A stretch of DNA of 64,000 nucleotides from Kutzneria viridogrisea (lineage in GTDB: Bacteria; Actinomycetota; Actinomycetes; Mycobacteriales; Pseudonocardiaceae), in contig JACJID010000001.1 in assembly GCA_014138725.1 (NCBI GenBank), positions 930,001-994,000 of the forward strand. The letters run 5' to 3'. The notes below the pieces were generated by a model that had not been told where the DNA came from, did not search any database, and was given only the letters and a program-made list of their open reading frames with translations. Positions 38,051 to 47,118 of this stretch are shown piece after piece; the stretch's first letter is position 1, and each line of letters opens with the position of its first letter. The translations under genes and the position numbers were made by a program.

Positions 38051-38242
38051 TGCCAGGCCCGTGACAGCGCCGCGGACACCACCGTGCGCAGACGATGGAA
38101 CATAGTTTCCCCCTAGGTGACAACGGATACCTCGATGATCAGCTTCCTAGGGCCCTTGTCGACGGTCAATCAGCCGTTTGCTTCCGCTGCCCACGGCGAA
38201 TGCGGCTGTTCGCGGAGGCTGGATGGTGGTGAGGGAATCCTC

Positions 38243-38650
38243 TTAACTCGTTTGATGTAAGGGCCTCTCACAGCAGCGGGTCGCCCGCGTGCTGCGGTGG
38301 AAGGGGCCGCACGGGCACTGCGTTGCAAACTCCCGCTCACTTCTCAGGACGGCAGGGCGAGACTGTCGAGGCTGCCGGACGAGGACGGTTGCTGGCGGCG
38401 GGACAGCGCTGGTGTGTCGGCTGAGTGTGCCGTTCACCGCCGCCAGCAAGCGTGTCAGCAGCGCGTCCCACGTGCCGGCGACCGACAGCCGACGGTGCCA
38501 GGTCCAGATCGTCTGCCACGGCCCGAACACCGCCGGCACGTCCCGCCAGGCGATCCCGCATCGGTAGCGGTAGATGATGCCCTCCACCATCGACCGTGCA
38601 TCGGCGAACGGCCTGCCCTGCCGATGCGTCCGCGCCGATTTGTCAGACAC
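38243..38650 (-). pseudogene. IS5-family transposase, N-terminal remnant
   Basis: The frame contains GRPFADARSMVEGIIYRYRC and GIAWRDVPAVFGPWQTIWTWHRR, the N-terminal signature of IS5/IS427-type transposases, in which a short DNA-binding segment precedes the DDE domain. Homology ends after LTRLLAAVNG and the catalytic domain is missing. An overlapping minus-strand frame to 38868 may hold the original beginning in another phase. A dead fragment marking a former insertion between the secreted-protein gene and the darcynin gene. Confidence 0.75.
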
Positions 38651-38981
38651 GACCCAGCTGTTGGGTCTGTCGGGATTGTGCTGAGACAGGTCGGGCGGTT
38701 CGCTCGGCGAGATGCACGCGGGGCCAGCCTGGCCTCGATCTGGACCTCGATGTTCGCCTTGTGGGCAATCAGGTGCCAGATCTCTTCGAACGGCGTCATC
38801 AGTGATTGCCCGCTGCCGCTACGGCGGGCCCGCACTGCACCAGTGTGCTCGAAGAACGCATCGGCCAAAGCGGCCAGGCGCCCACGGGCCGCCTGTTGAT
38901 AGGCGGCCCATGGAAGGCTCGCTGCCCTGTGGCGTTTCTTCGATGGACACCGGCCCGGTCACGCGGAGACGCGCCGGTGGG

Positions 38982-39347
38982 TCAGGTGGTGATGGTGGCT
39001 ACGGGGTCGAGGCCGTAGGCGCGGGCGTAGCCGTTCTCGGCGCCGACGAGCAAATCGACGACCTTGAAGTAGCGGTCCCAGAAGGGAGTCTCCCGCAGCG
39101 CGTCGATGAGGAGCTGGTAGGCGTGGTGGTCGTCTGCTTCCCAGACCCAGACGTCGGTGACGCGCGCGGAGTAGAACTCGGTGTCGTAGAAGCGTGACCG
39201 GACGCCGGTGGTTCTGGCCTTGATCACGGGGAGGACCTGGGTGGTGAAGGCGTCCGCCCGTTCCTGGACGGTCATGGCAAGCCATTCAGGTGTGGTCTTG
39301 ACGAGCATGAAAGCGGTCACCGTTGCTTCGGCTTCCTCAGCGGGCAT
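38982..39347 (-). CDS. Darcynin-family small protein
   Basis: A 121-residue cytoplasmic protein with [20 protein letters not shown] and [20 protein letters not shown], matching the darcynin family, a small ferredoxin-like alpha/beta domain of unknown biochemical function often found beside NAD(P)-dependent oxidoreductases and their regulators. The ATG at 39345-39347 is preceded by GGAAGGACC. It follows the NmrA-family gene on the same strand by 81 bp, so the two are probably one operon under the divergent LysR regulator. Confidence 0.8.
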   Translation of the reverse strand: MPAEEAEATVTAFMLVKTTPEWLAMTVQERADAFTTQVLPVIKARTTGVRSRFYDTEFYSARVTDVWVWEADDHHAYQLLIDALRETPFWDRYFKVVDLLVGAENGYARAYGLDPVATITT

Positions 39348-39428
39348 GACGGGTCCTTCCTCAGTGGCAGGTGGTCTCGAAGTGTTTGCGGCACAAGCGG
39401 ATTCCGGTGATGCGTCGGCGGGTGTGGG

Positions 39429-40322
39429 TCAGGACAGGACGGCGGGCCTGAGGGTTTGGGCGCACCACTGCTCGAAGGTGGTGGGTGAGGCGGTGTCCGC
39501 GGTACGGGTGACGCCGATGTCGAGGCCGTTGTCCTTGGCCTGCTTCATGTCGGCGATGCCTTGGACGAACGCTTCGTCGAGGCCGTAGCCGACGAGAGTG
39601 GTGCGCAGGTCCTCGATCGACTGGCGCTCGTAGCGGACGGGGCGGCCCAGTTGCTCGGTCATGATGCGGGCCAGGTCGTTGGGAGACAGGTCCTGGGGCC
39701 CGAGAACCGGGACGTCCTCAACGCCGGTCCAGGAGCGGTCCAGCAGCAGGCGGGCGGCGACGGCGGCGATATCGGCGACGGCGGCGAGGGGGGCCTTGCG
39801 ATCGGCGTCGACGACATCGGTGAAGACGCCCTTCTCGCGGATCGAGTCGGCTTCCTCCAGAAGGTTTTCGAAGAAGGAGGGGTTGGCCAGGGCTCGGTAG
39901 GCGACGCCGGTTCTCGCGATGAGGTCGTCCATGGCGAGGGAGGCGGTGACGAGTCCGGCGCGGTCGGCGACCGGCGTGCCGCGGCCGAGCGCGGAGACGC
40001 CGACGACGTGTCCGACGCCGTGGGCGGCGAGTGCCTTCGCGGCGGGGCGGGTGAAGCTGCTCCAGACGTCCGCCGGGGCCAGCGAGGAGTCCGGGGGGAC
40101 GAGCCAGAAGACGGCGTCCGCGCCCTCGAAGGCTTGGTCGACGACCTCGGTGTCGCCGTGCGAGCCGATGACTACCTCGACGCGTTCGCGCACCGCGTCA
40201 GGCAGCCGGGCGGGGTCGCGTGCGATCACCCGCAGTTCCTCGTCGTGGGTGGGGGCGGCCTCCAGCAGCAGGGGCAGCAGGTGGCGGCCGATGTTCCCCG
40301 TGGGAGCGGTGATGACGATCAT
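39429..40322 (-). CDS. NmrA-family NAD(P)-binding protein
   Basis: A 297-residue atypical short-chain dehydrogenase. The N-terminal TAPTGNIGRHLLPLLLEA is the glycine-rich NAD(P) motif (GxxGxxG variant). The lack of a YxxxK pair suits the NmrA/NAD(P)H-quinone reductase-like group, whose members are redox sensors or azoreductase/quinone reductases. The gene is divergent from a LysR-type regulator (112 bp apart) that very likely controls it and the darcynin gene. Cytoplasmic. Confidence 0.88.
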   Translation of the reverse strand: MIVITAPTGNIGRHLLPLLLEAAPTHDEELRVIARDPARLPDAVRERVEVVIGSHGDTEVVDQAFEGADAVFWLVPPDSSLAPADVWSSFTRPAAKALAAHGVGHVVGVSALGRGTPVADRAGLVTASLAMDDLIARTGVAYRALANPSFFENLLEEADSIREKGVFTDVVDADRKAPLAAVADIAAVAARLLLDRSWTGVEDVPVLGPQDLSPNDLARIMTEQLGRPVRYERQSIEDLRTTLVGYGLDEAFVQGIADMKQAKDNGLDIGVTRTADTASPTTFEQWCAQTLRPAVLS

Positions 40323-40434
40323 GAAAACCTCGTGGGTCGTGCCGGTCGGTACGCCTCACATGCTGCTGAGAACCACCGCAATGCCACAATAGGAACTTCA
40401 GCATGTAATCATTGCCTGAAATGGAATTACACTG

Positions 40435-41379
40435 GTGAACAGCCCTGATCCGGTCATTGACGCCAACCTCGCCGTCGCGCTCGACGCCCTGCTGGCTGAG
40501 CAGAGCGTTACGCGCGCCGCCGCCCGCCTGCACACCTCCCCGGCAGCCATGAGCCGCACCCTCGCCCGCCTGCGCCGCATCCTCCAGGACCCTCTGCTGG
40601 TCCGGGCAGGGCAGACCATGGTCCCCACTCCACGCGCCCACGCCCTGCGCGACGAGGCCGCTGCCGTGGTGCGCAGCCTGGGAGCACTGCTCGCCCCCGC
40701 CACCGTTGTCGACCCCGCCACCCTGCACAGCACCTTCACTCTCCAGGCCGCCGACCTGGTCGGGGCAGCACTGGCCGCTGGCCTGCTGCAACTGACTCGG
40801 CGAGAGGCGCCAGGGATCTCATTGCGGTTCCGGGCCGAGGAGTTGGAGGCTGGGTCGGCCCTCCGCGACGGTCGGATCGACCTGGAGATCGGCTCCATCG
40901 ACCACGTCGATCCCGAGACCCAGGTCGAAAAGCTGCTCACCCTGCGGATGGTGGCGGCCGTCCGACCCGGTCACCACCTGACCGAGGAGCCCGTGACCCC
41001 AGCCCGGCTCGCTGCCGCCGACCATGTCGCGGTCAGCCGCCGCGGCCGGTTCACCGGTCCTCTCGACACCGCCCTGGCCGAGCACGACCTCCGCCGGCGG
41101 GTGGCCGTTGTCCTCCCCAGCCATCTGGCCGCGATGGCCCTTGCCGCCCGTAGCGACCTCGTCTGTCTGGTCCCCGCAGCACTCTCCGACGCGACCTCCT
41201 CGCCCCTCACCGCCGACGCCACCGCCCTCGGCCTGCACCTGCTCGATATCCCCCTGCCTCTGCCGCCGCTGGCCATCGGCATGGCCTGGCATCCCCGCCA
41301 GTCCGCCGACGGCGCCCACCGCTGGCTCCGCGACGCCGTCCGCCGGACACTTCGCGCACCTGGAAGCTCGACTGCATGA
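40435..41379 (+). CDS. LysR-type transcriptional regulator
   Basis: A 314-residue regulator: winged HTH at residues 8-65 (LDALLAEQSVTRAAARLHTS, then MSRTLARLRRILQDPLLVR), followed by a periplasmic-binding-protein-like effector domain. GTG start at 40435. It is divergent from the NmrA/darcynin operon, the standard layout for a LysR regulator and its target; the 112-bp intergenic region should contain its T-N11-A box. The effector is unknown. Confidence 0.9.
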   Translation: MNSPDPVIDANLAVALDALLAEQSVTRAAARLHTSPAAMSRTLARLRRILQDPLLVRAGQTMVPTPRAHALRDEAAAVVRSLGALLAPATVVDPATLHSTFTLQAADLVGAALAAGLLQLTRREAPGISLRFRAEELEAGSALRDGRIDLEIGSIDHVDPETQVEKLLTLRMVAAVRPGHHLTEEPVTPARLAAADHVAVSRRGRFTGPLDTALAEHDLRRRVAVVLPSHLAAMALAARSDLVCLVPAALSDATSSPLTADATALGLHLLDIPLPLPPLAIGMAWHPRQSADGAHRWLRDAVRRTLRAPGSSTA

Positions 41380-42501
41380 CGTGTCTGACACTCCCGGCTG
41401 CAGGACGGTCGCGGTTGGCCAGGGCGGCACGCCAGACGCAGCGGGCCGAGTGACGCCGATGCGCGCCCGAGTAGTCGCACCGCACCCAGCTCGGTGGTGG
41501 TGACGTTCGCCAACGACGGCCCCAGTGGTCAGCCGGTCGGCGACCAGAAGTGCATCATCGACCAAAGGGTGCGTTCATGATCAGCTGGGTTGCGGTGCGT
41601 TGACGCCGCTCCTCTTTTGCTCCTGCCCCTGCTGCGGTGTGCGCTCGTGCCCCTGTCGCGCCTCGCGCTTGGAACCTGATCAACGAGTACGAGGAGGCGG
41701 CCCTGAAGCCGCTGGTCAGCGCTGGTGGCCGACTTGTGGCACCCCATCGGAACTGAAGGGGTGTCGTCCCCGCTGGTCTGCCCCTGGCTCCTCGGGCCTC
41801 TTCGCCCCCTACAAGCCGCCTCTTCCGTTGCGGCGTTGCGGAACCCATCATCAGGGGCGCCCAGGGCACCGGGTTTGGTTACGAGAAGGGCGACTCAGCG
41901 GTCGAGCGCGACGACGATGCCGCCGACACCTGCCGGGTTGTCGACGACGGCCGGAACTTCGTGCCAGGTGTAGCACGCGGGTTCCTAAACGACCACTGCT
42001 GGTTTCGTCCGGACACATGGCTTGGCCGCCCTGCTTGAAACGGGCGACCAAGCCACTTGGATCAATCACCCGTCCAGGCAGGTGTGCTGCCGCTGGGTCG
42101 CACATGCTGCTGAGGCCCGCCGGAAGACCCGCAGGGGCGTGTTGACGCCAGCGTCAGTGAGTCGCCACCGGTGCGGCGAAACTCGGAGTACACCAGAGGA
42201 AGAGAGCCTTGCTCGATTAGATCCTCACCGAGCGAACCCAGTACTGCGAGTAACCGAGCGAGATCATGTGTCACGCGAACCCTCCGCCCCGTAGCAATCA
42301 GTGGGTGCCGCACCACGGTCGTGGTGTCGGCGCCACGGCCCGACCGATCCCCTCCGCCAGTCGGGCCGCCGCAGGGACCACGATGCGCCGACACCCCTGA
42401 CCGCACCTTGGCGAGAACCTTGATTCGGCACGTCAGAACCGCTGCGCCCACGACCAGGGGCCTGGGACACACAGGAGTTCATGACACCTAGGGAGCCGCG
42501 T
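41380..42501. other. 1.1-kb stretch with only degenerate frames
   Basis: Between the LysR and SARP genes there is no intact gene I can support. A plus-strand patch near 41680-42000 has protein-like stretches broken by stops and frame changes. It could be an eroded gene of unknown family. The end of the stretch is the SARP promoter region. Confidence 0.5.
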
Positions 42502-45297
42502 ATGGCGGTGGAGTTCCGATTGCTCGGCCCGGTGACGGCCTCCAACGGCGGTCGCCCCGTCGAGCTTGGTCCCGCGCAGCAGCGGTGCGTGCTGGTCACG
42601 CTGCTGGTGCAGGCCAATCACCTCATGCCGGTCGAGCAGCTGGTGGACCGGGTATGGGCACACGACCCGCCCCAACGCCACCGCGAAGTGCTCTACACCT
42701 ACCTGTCCCGCCTCCGGAAAAGTCTTGCCACCACCGGCGTGACGATCACCCGCCGATCCGGTGGCTACCTGCTGAGCGTCGACGAGACGGCGGTGGACCT
42801 GCACCGCTTCCGCGACTTGGTCGCCCAAGCCCGAGCAAGCCACGACGACCAGCACGCCCTGACCTTGTTCGAGCAGGCCCTCGGCCTGTGGCAGGCAGAG
42901 GCCTTCGCCGACCTGGACACCCCTTGGCTGGCCGACCTCCGGACGAGCCTGGATGCCGAGCGGCGGGCCGCCGAACTCGACCACGCCGACGCGGCACTGC
43001 GCTGCGGCCGGCACGCCGAAATGCTGCCCACTCTGTCCACCCGCGCCGCGCAACACCCACTGGATGAACGCATTGCCGGTCAACTGATGCTCGCCCTGTA
43101 CCGCAGTGGCCGCCAGGCCGACGCCCTGCGGCACTACCACCACAGCCGCCAGCGGTTGGCCGAGGAACTGGGCACGGATCCCAGCGCGCCGCTGCAGAGC
43201 CTGTACCAGGAGATCCTGACCGCCGACCCGCACCTGGCCAGTCCAACACACAGTACGGCCAGCCACCGCCGGCCGCCGGTGCCACACCAGCTGCTGGCAC
43301 CACCCCGATGGTTCACCGGCCGGACCGACGAACTCGCCGCACTCACCCAGGCCCTGGACGCCGGCTCAGAGTCGGGTGCGACGGTGGTGATCTCCGCGAT
43401 CGGTGGGGTGGGCGGGATCGGCAAGACCTGGCTGGCCCTGCACTGGGCACATCAGCATCTCGGCCTGTTCCCCGACGGGCAGTTGTATGTGAACCTGCGC
43501 GGCTTCGACCCCACCGGGCAGCCGATGTCGGCGGCGACCGTGGTGCGCGGTTTCCTGGACGCGCTTGGCGTCGCCCCGGACGCGATCCCGGTCGACCTGG
43601 ATGCGCAGGCCGCGTTGTATCGCAGCCTGGTCGCCGGCAAACAGATGCTGATCCTGCTGGACAACGCCGCCGACGCCACCCAGGTCGCCCCGCTGCTGCC
43701 CGGCAGCCCCACCTGCACGGTGGTGGTCACCAGCCGCGACCGGCTGACCGGGCTGCTCTCCGCCTACGGCGCTCACCCACTGGCCCTGGACGTCCTCGAC
43801 AAGCCGACGGCCCGCGACCTGCTCGCGCACCGTCTCGGCGCCGATCGGCTGGCCGCTGAGCCGAAGGCCGTCGCACAGCTGCTGGCCTGCTGCGCCGGGT
43901 TGCCGTTGGCGTTGAGCATCCTCGCCGGCCGCGCCCAGGCCCACCCCGACTTTCCGCTCGCCGGGCTGGCCGCCGAGTTATGTGATGCCAGTACCCGGCT
44001 CAGTGCCCTGGACGAGGACACGCCGGCGGCCAGTCTGCCCGCGGTGCTGTCCTGGTCCTACCACGCCCTCACCACGGAGCAGGCGCGGGTCTTCGGGCTG
44101 CTGGGCATTGCCCCTGGCCCGGACATCAGCCTGTCCGCCGCCGCCAGCCTGACCGCCCTGCCCACCAGCCAGGCCAGGGCGCTGCTGCGGGCCTTGGAGC
44201 GGGTCTCTCTCATCCAGCAGCAGGTTCCGGGCCGCTACCGGATGCACGACCTGGTCGGCCTGTATGCCGCCGACCAAGCCCGCCACGACCAGCCCGAGGC
44301 CGACCGGGAGGCGGCGCTGCGACGGGTCCTCGACTTCTACACCCACACCGCCCACACCGCCGACGGCCGCCTGAACCCCCACCGACTGGACATCCGGCTC
44401 GACCCGCCCGCACCCGGCACCCACCCCCAACCGCTGCCCGACGCCCCAGCGGCGCTGGCCTGGTTCGATGTCGAACACGCCAGCCTGCTGGCGGCCCAGC
44501 ACGCCGCCACCACCCGCCGCTGGCATCACACCACGTGGCAACTGGCCTCAAGCCTGAGCACCTTCCACCGCCGGCGGGGACACCGCCACCACGAGCTTGC
44601 CGTGTGGCGGGCCGCGCTCGACGCCGCCGAACATCTGCCCAACCCCATCACCCGCGCCCTCGCCCACCGTTACCTGGGCCGCGCCTACGCCGTCTTGGGC
44701 CGCCACGAGGAGGCGATCGGGCACCTGCACCAGGCCCTCGATCTGGCCGAACACCATCACGACCCCGCCGAACAAGCCCATACCCACCGAGGACTCGCGC
44801 TGGCCTGGGAGCGGCGGGGGGACGACCGGCGGGCCCTGGAGCACTCCACCCGGGCCTTGGACCTCTTCCGCACGCTCGACCAGCCGGTTTGGGAAGCCCT
44901 AGAGCTCAACGCGGTGGGCTGGTACGCCGCCCGGCTGGGTGACTACGACACCGCTGGCGCCCACTGCCTGGCCGCCCTCACCGTGCATCGACACCACCAC
45001 AATCTCAACGGCGAGGCGAGCACTCTGGACAGCCTGGGCTACATCGACCACCACACCGGTCACCACCATCAGGCCATCACCCACTACCGGCAGGCCCTTG
45101 CGCTGTTCCGCAGCCTCAGCCATACCGCCGACACTGCCGACACTCTCGACAACCTGGGGTACCCCCATGCTGCTCTCGGCCAGCAGGGGCAGGCACGCAC
45201 AGTGTGGCGGGAAGCGCTGGAGCTGTACCGGCAGCAGGGACGCGACGCCGACACCGAACGGGTGCAGCGGCAACTCGACGCCCTCGACCACGAGTAG
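42502..45297 (+). CDS. SARP-family regulator with NB-ARC ATPase and TPR domains (AfsR-like)
   Basis: A 931-residue AfsR-type activator. Residues 1-95 are an OmpR-like winged helix (VEFRLLGPVTAS, MPVEQLVDRVWAH). Residues about 100-245 are the bacterial transcriptional activation domain. An NB-ARC ATPase follows with Walker A GGVGGIGKTWLALHWA and a VVVTSRDRLTGL sensor block. Several TPRs make up the C-terminus (HRYLGRAYAVLGRHEEAIGH and LDSLGYIDHHTGHHHQAITH). The start is ATG 42502 because AGGGAG sits seven bases upstream; an earlier in-frame ATG at 42481 lacks one. Such proteins bind direct repeats near the -35 and recruit polymerase to biosynthetic genes. It is 13 kb from the NRPS operon, so its target is not evident. 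Confidence 0.93.
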   Translation: MAVEFRLLGPVTASNGGRPVELGPAQQRCVLVTLLVQANHLMPVEQLVDRVWAHDPPQRHREVLYTYLSRLRKSLATTGVTITRRSGGYLLSVDETAVDLHRFRDLVAQARASHDDQHALTLFEQALGLWQAEAFADLDTPWLADLRTSLDAERRAAELDHADAALRCGRHAEMLPTLSTRAAQHPLDERIAGQLMLALYRSGRQADALRHYHHSRQRLAEELGTDPSAPLQSLYQEILTADPHLASPTHSTASHRRPPVPHQLLAPPRWFTGRTDELAALTQALDAGSESGATVVISAIGGVGGIGKTWLALHWAHQHLGLFPDGQLYVNLRGFDPTGQPMSAATVVRGFLDALGVAPDAIPVDLDAQAALYRSLVAGKQMLILLDNAADATQVAPLLPGSPTCTVVVTSRDRLTGLLSAYGAHPLALDVLDKPTARDLLAHRLGADRLAAEPKAVAQLLACCAGLPLALSILAGRAQAHPDFPLAGLAAELCDASTRLSALDEDTPAASLPAVLSWSYHALTTEQARVFGLLGIAPGPDISLSAAASLTALPTSQARALLRALERVSLIQQQVPGRYRMHDLVGLYAADQARHDQPEADREAALRRVLDFYTHTAHTADGRLNPHRLDIRLDPPAPGTHPQPLPDAPAALAWFDVEHASLLAAQHAATTRRWHHTTWQLASSLSTFHRRRGHRHHELAVWRAALDAAEHLPNPITRALAHRYLGRAYAVLGRHEEAIGHLHQALDLAEHHHDPAEQAHTHRGLALAWERRGDDRRALEHSTRALDLFRTLDQPVWEALELNAVGWYAARLGDYDTAGAHCLAALTVHRHHHNLNGEASTLDSLGYIDHHTGHHHQAITHYRQALALFRSLSHTADTADTLDNLGYPHAALGQQGQARTVWREALELYRQQGRDADTERVQRQLDALDHE
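42550..42685 (+). repeat. Inverted duplicate arm A, inside the SARP gene
   Basis: A 136-bp segment coding for part of the SARP DNA-binding domain. It is present again in inverted orientation at 45319-45454, with one mismatch that I can see. See arm B. Confidence 0.93.
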
Positions 45298-45318
45298 CTG
45301 CCCTCTAGGCATCCATCC

Positions 45319-45454
45319 CGCGGTGGCGTTGGGGCGGGTCGTGTGCCCATACCCGGTCCACCAGCTGCTCGACCGGCATGAGGTGATTGGCCTGCACCAG
45401 CAGCGTGACCAGCACGCACCGCTGCTGAGCGGGACCAAGCTCGACGGGGCGACC
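45319..45454 (-). repeat. Inverted duplicate arm B, behind the SARP gene
   Basis: The reverse complement of 42550-42685 with a single difference. It begins 22 bp after the SARP stop. It is a non-coding copy of the 5' part of the regulator gene. The two arms enclose about 2.6 kb holding nearly all of the SARP coding sequence, so recombination between them would invert it. Confidence 0.93.
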
Positions 45455-45539
45455 TCGGACCCTCGCATTCCCGGCAAGGATCCCCGGAGCTCACCGCACG
45501 GCCACGCTGGGGCGGTGGACAACGAGTCCAACGAGCTCA

Positions 45540-45992
45540 GGCTGGGGATCATCGACCTGGAGAACGTCGTCGGCCCCGGCCGCCACCGCGAGAAACTGCT
45601 GCGCGCCCGGGTGACCACGCTGCTGGCCGCCCTCGGCGAGGTCCATCACGTCGTCGCCGGCTACTCCGCCCTGGATGGCCAGCCGGACCCGCAGGCCTCG
45701 GTGCTGGCCGAACTCGGGGTCGCCCCACTTGCGGGTGCGCCCGGGCCCCGATGCCGCCGATGGCGTTGTGCGTGCCGGTTATCCCATCCGCGCAGGTCGA
45801 GAAGCATCGGCGGGGGATCGCTGGACGTTGGGCATGATCGCGTCTCGGGCTGGAGAACGCGCTGTCGGCGGCATGAGCGGACGACGAGTCGGGGTCTCCG
45901 CTGCCCATCTGGTCCAAGAGCTTGTCCGCACTGGGCGCCCATGGGCAGGGGGAGCGCGGTCGCCCGAACCCGTCGCGTTGCTGGATCGCTGA
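45540..45992 (+). pseudogene. Possible frameshifted NYN/PIN-like gene remnant
   Basis: One frame reads LGIIDLENVVGPGRHREKLL, then HHVVAGYSALDGQP and VLAELGVAPL. About 45745 the similarity moves to another frame with GPDAADGVVRAG. The order of a DxEN motif, a VVAxYSA strand and GPDxAD recalls NYN-domain RNases, in which these acids bind metal. A frame change in the middle and no clear ends indicate a pseudogene. The assignment is tentative. Confidence 0.35.
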
Positions 45993-46117
45993 CGACCGGC
46001 GTCCCGGAAAGATCTTCAAAAAAATCCGGGAGGCGGTGTCGGATCGGGGCAGAGGCGTTCGTAGCAGGGGTGAGGCCGCCCGCAAGGGGGCGGCGCCAAG
46101 GTGAAGGAACCGCGATC

Positions 46118-46741
46118 ATGAAGCTGACGACCGTGACTCAGGTCACCATCGATGGAGTGATGCAGGGAAACGGCCACGCGTCGGATGAGGACCGCAGGAA
46201 CGGATTCGAGCGCGGCGGATGGGCCCGGGGGAAGGGCGACAACGAGACCCACGCGTTCATCAACCAGACCTACCAGCGCGCCGAGGCGTTCCTGTTCGGC
46301 CGGAGGACCTACGAGCTGTTCGCCAGCTCATGGGGGACCTTTACGGTCCAGGATGCCCCTGGCTGGGAGTCCGTCCTGGAAGCGTTGAACACACGGCCCA
46401 AGTACGTGGCGTCGACCACGCTCACCGATCCGGCGTGGTCGGACACGACCGTCCTGTCCGGAGACGTCGCGGCCGCCGTCCGAGAACTGAAGGCCCGGCC
46501 GGGGGGTGAGCTGCAGGTGCACGGCAGTGGCATCCTGACCCGGTGGCTGCTGGACAACGATCTGGTCGACGAGATGACTCTGATCACCGTCCCGGTGGTC
46601 GTCGGCCAGGGCGCGCGGTTGTTCCCCGACGCGGGCCCGGATCTTGCGCTCGACCTGGTCGAGTCGCGCGTCGACTCCAAGGGCGTGACGATCCAGGTCT
46701 ACCGGCCGGCCGGGCGCCCGCAGTATGCGCCAACGGCTTGA
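46118..46741 (+). CDS. Dihydrofolate reductase-like (RibD C-terminal domain) protein
   Basis: A 207-residue protein of the RibD_C/DHFR-like family. It has the opening TTVTQVTIDGVMQG, the nucleotide-binding AEAFLFGRRTYELFA, the GGELQVHGSG glycine block and LVDEMTLITVPVVVGQGARLF. These are NADPH-dependent reductases whose substrates are mostly unknown. ATG 46118 has GAAGGAAC upstream. It is followed after 53 bp by a YCII/DGPF gene and its ECF42 sigma factor, a combination frequently seen, and may be in the same regulon. Confidence 0.88.
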   Translation: MKLTTVTQVTIDGVMQGNGHASDEDRRNGFERGGWARGKGDNETHAFINQTYQRAEAFLFGRRTYELFASSWGTFTVQDAPGWESVLEALNTRPKYVASTTLTDPAWSDTTVLSGDVAAAVRELKARPGGELQVHGSGILTRWLLDNDLVDEMTLITVPVVVGQGARLFPDAGPDLALDLVESRVDSKGVTIQVYRPAGRPQYAPTA

Positions 46742-46794
46742 AGTCCCTGACCACCGAACCACGCTGTCTTGACACCACAGGAGATGATCTTCAG

Positions 46795-47118
46795 ATGCGG
46801 TACCTGGTTTCCGTGATCGATGACAAGAGCAATCCCGGCAGCACGGACAGGCAGCCTGCCATCAGCGCGTTCAACGAACGACTGATCGCCGAGGGCTACT
46901 GGGTTTTCGCGGGCGGACTCGCGGACACCGACACGGCCACGGTCATCGACAACCGGGGCGAGCAGGCGGTGTTCAGCGACGGGCCTTTCGTGGAGTCGAA
47001 GGAGTACCTCGCCGGCGTCTGGGTGTGGGAGGCCCCCGATCTGGATGTGGCGCTCAAGCTCGCCGCCGAGGCGTCGAAGGTCTGCGACCGGAAGATCGAG
47101 GTGCGGCCGTTCCAGTGA
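46795..47118 (+). CDS. YCII/DGPF-domain protein
   Basis: A 107-residue ferredoxin-like-fold protein with the family motif DGPF in VFSDGPFVESKEYLAGVWVW. DGPF proteins are the conserved partners of ECF42 sigma factors and are thought to be their regulon members or modulators. The ATG is preceded by AGGAG. The stop overlaps the sigma factor start (GTGA). Confidence 0.9.
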   Translation: MRYLVSVIDDKSNPGSTDRQPAISAFNERLIAEGYWVFAGGLADTDTATVIDNRGEQAVFSDGPFVESKEYLAGVWVWEAPDLDVALKLAAEASKVCDRKIEVRPFQ

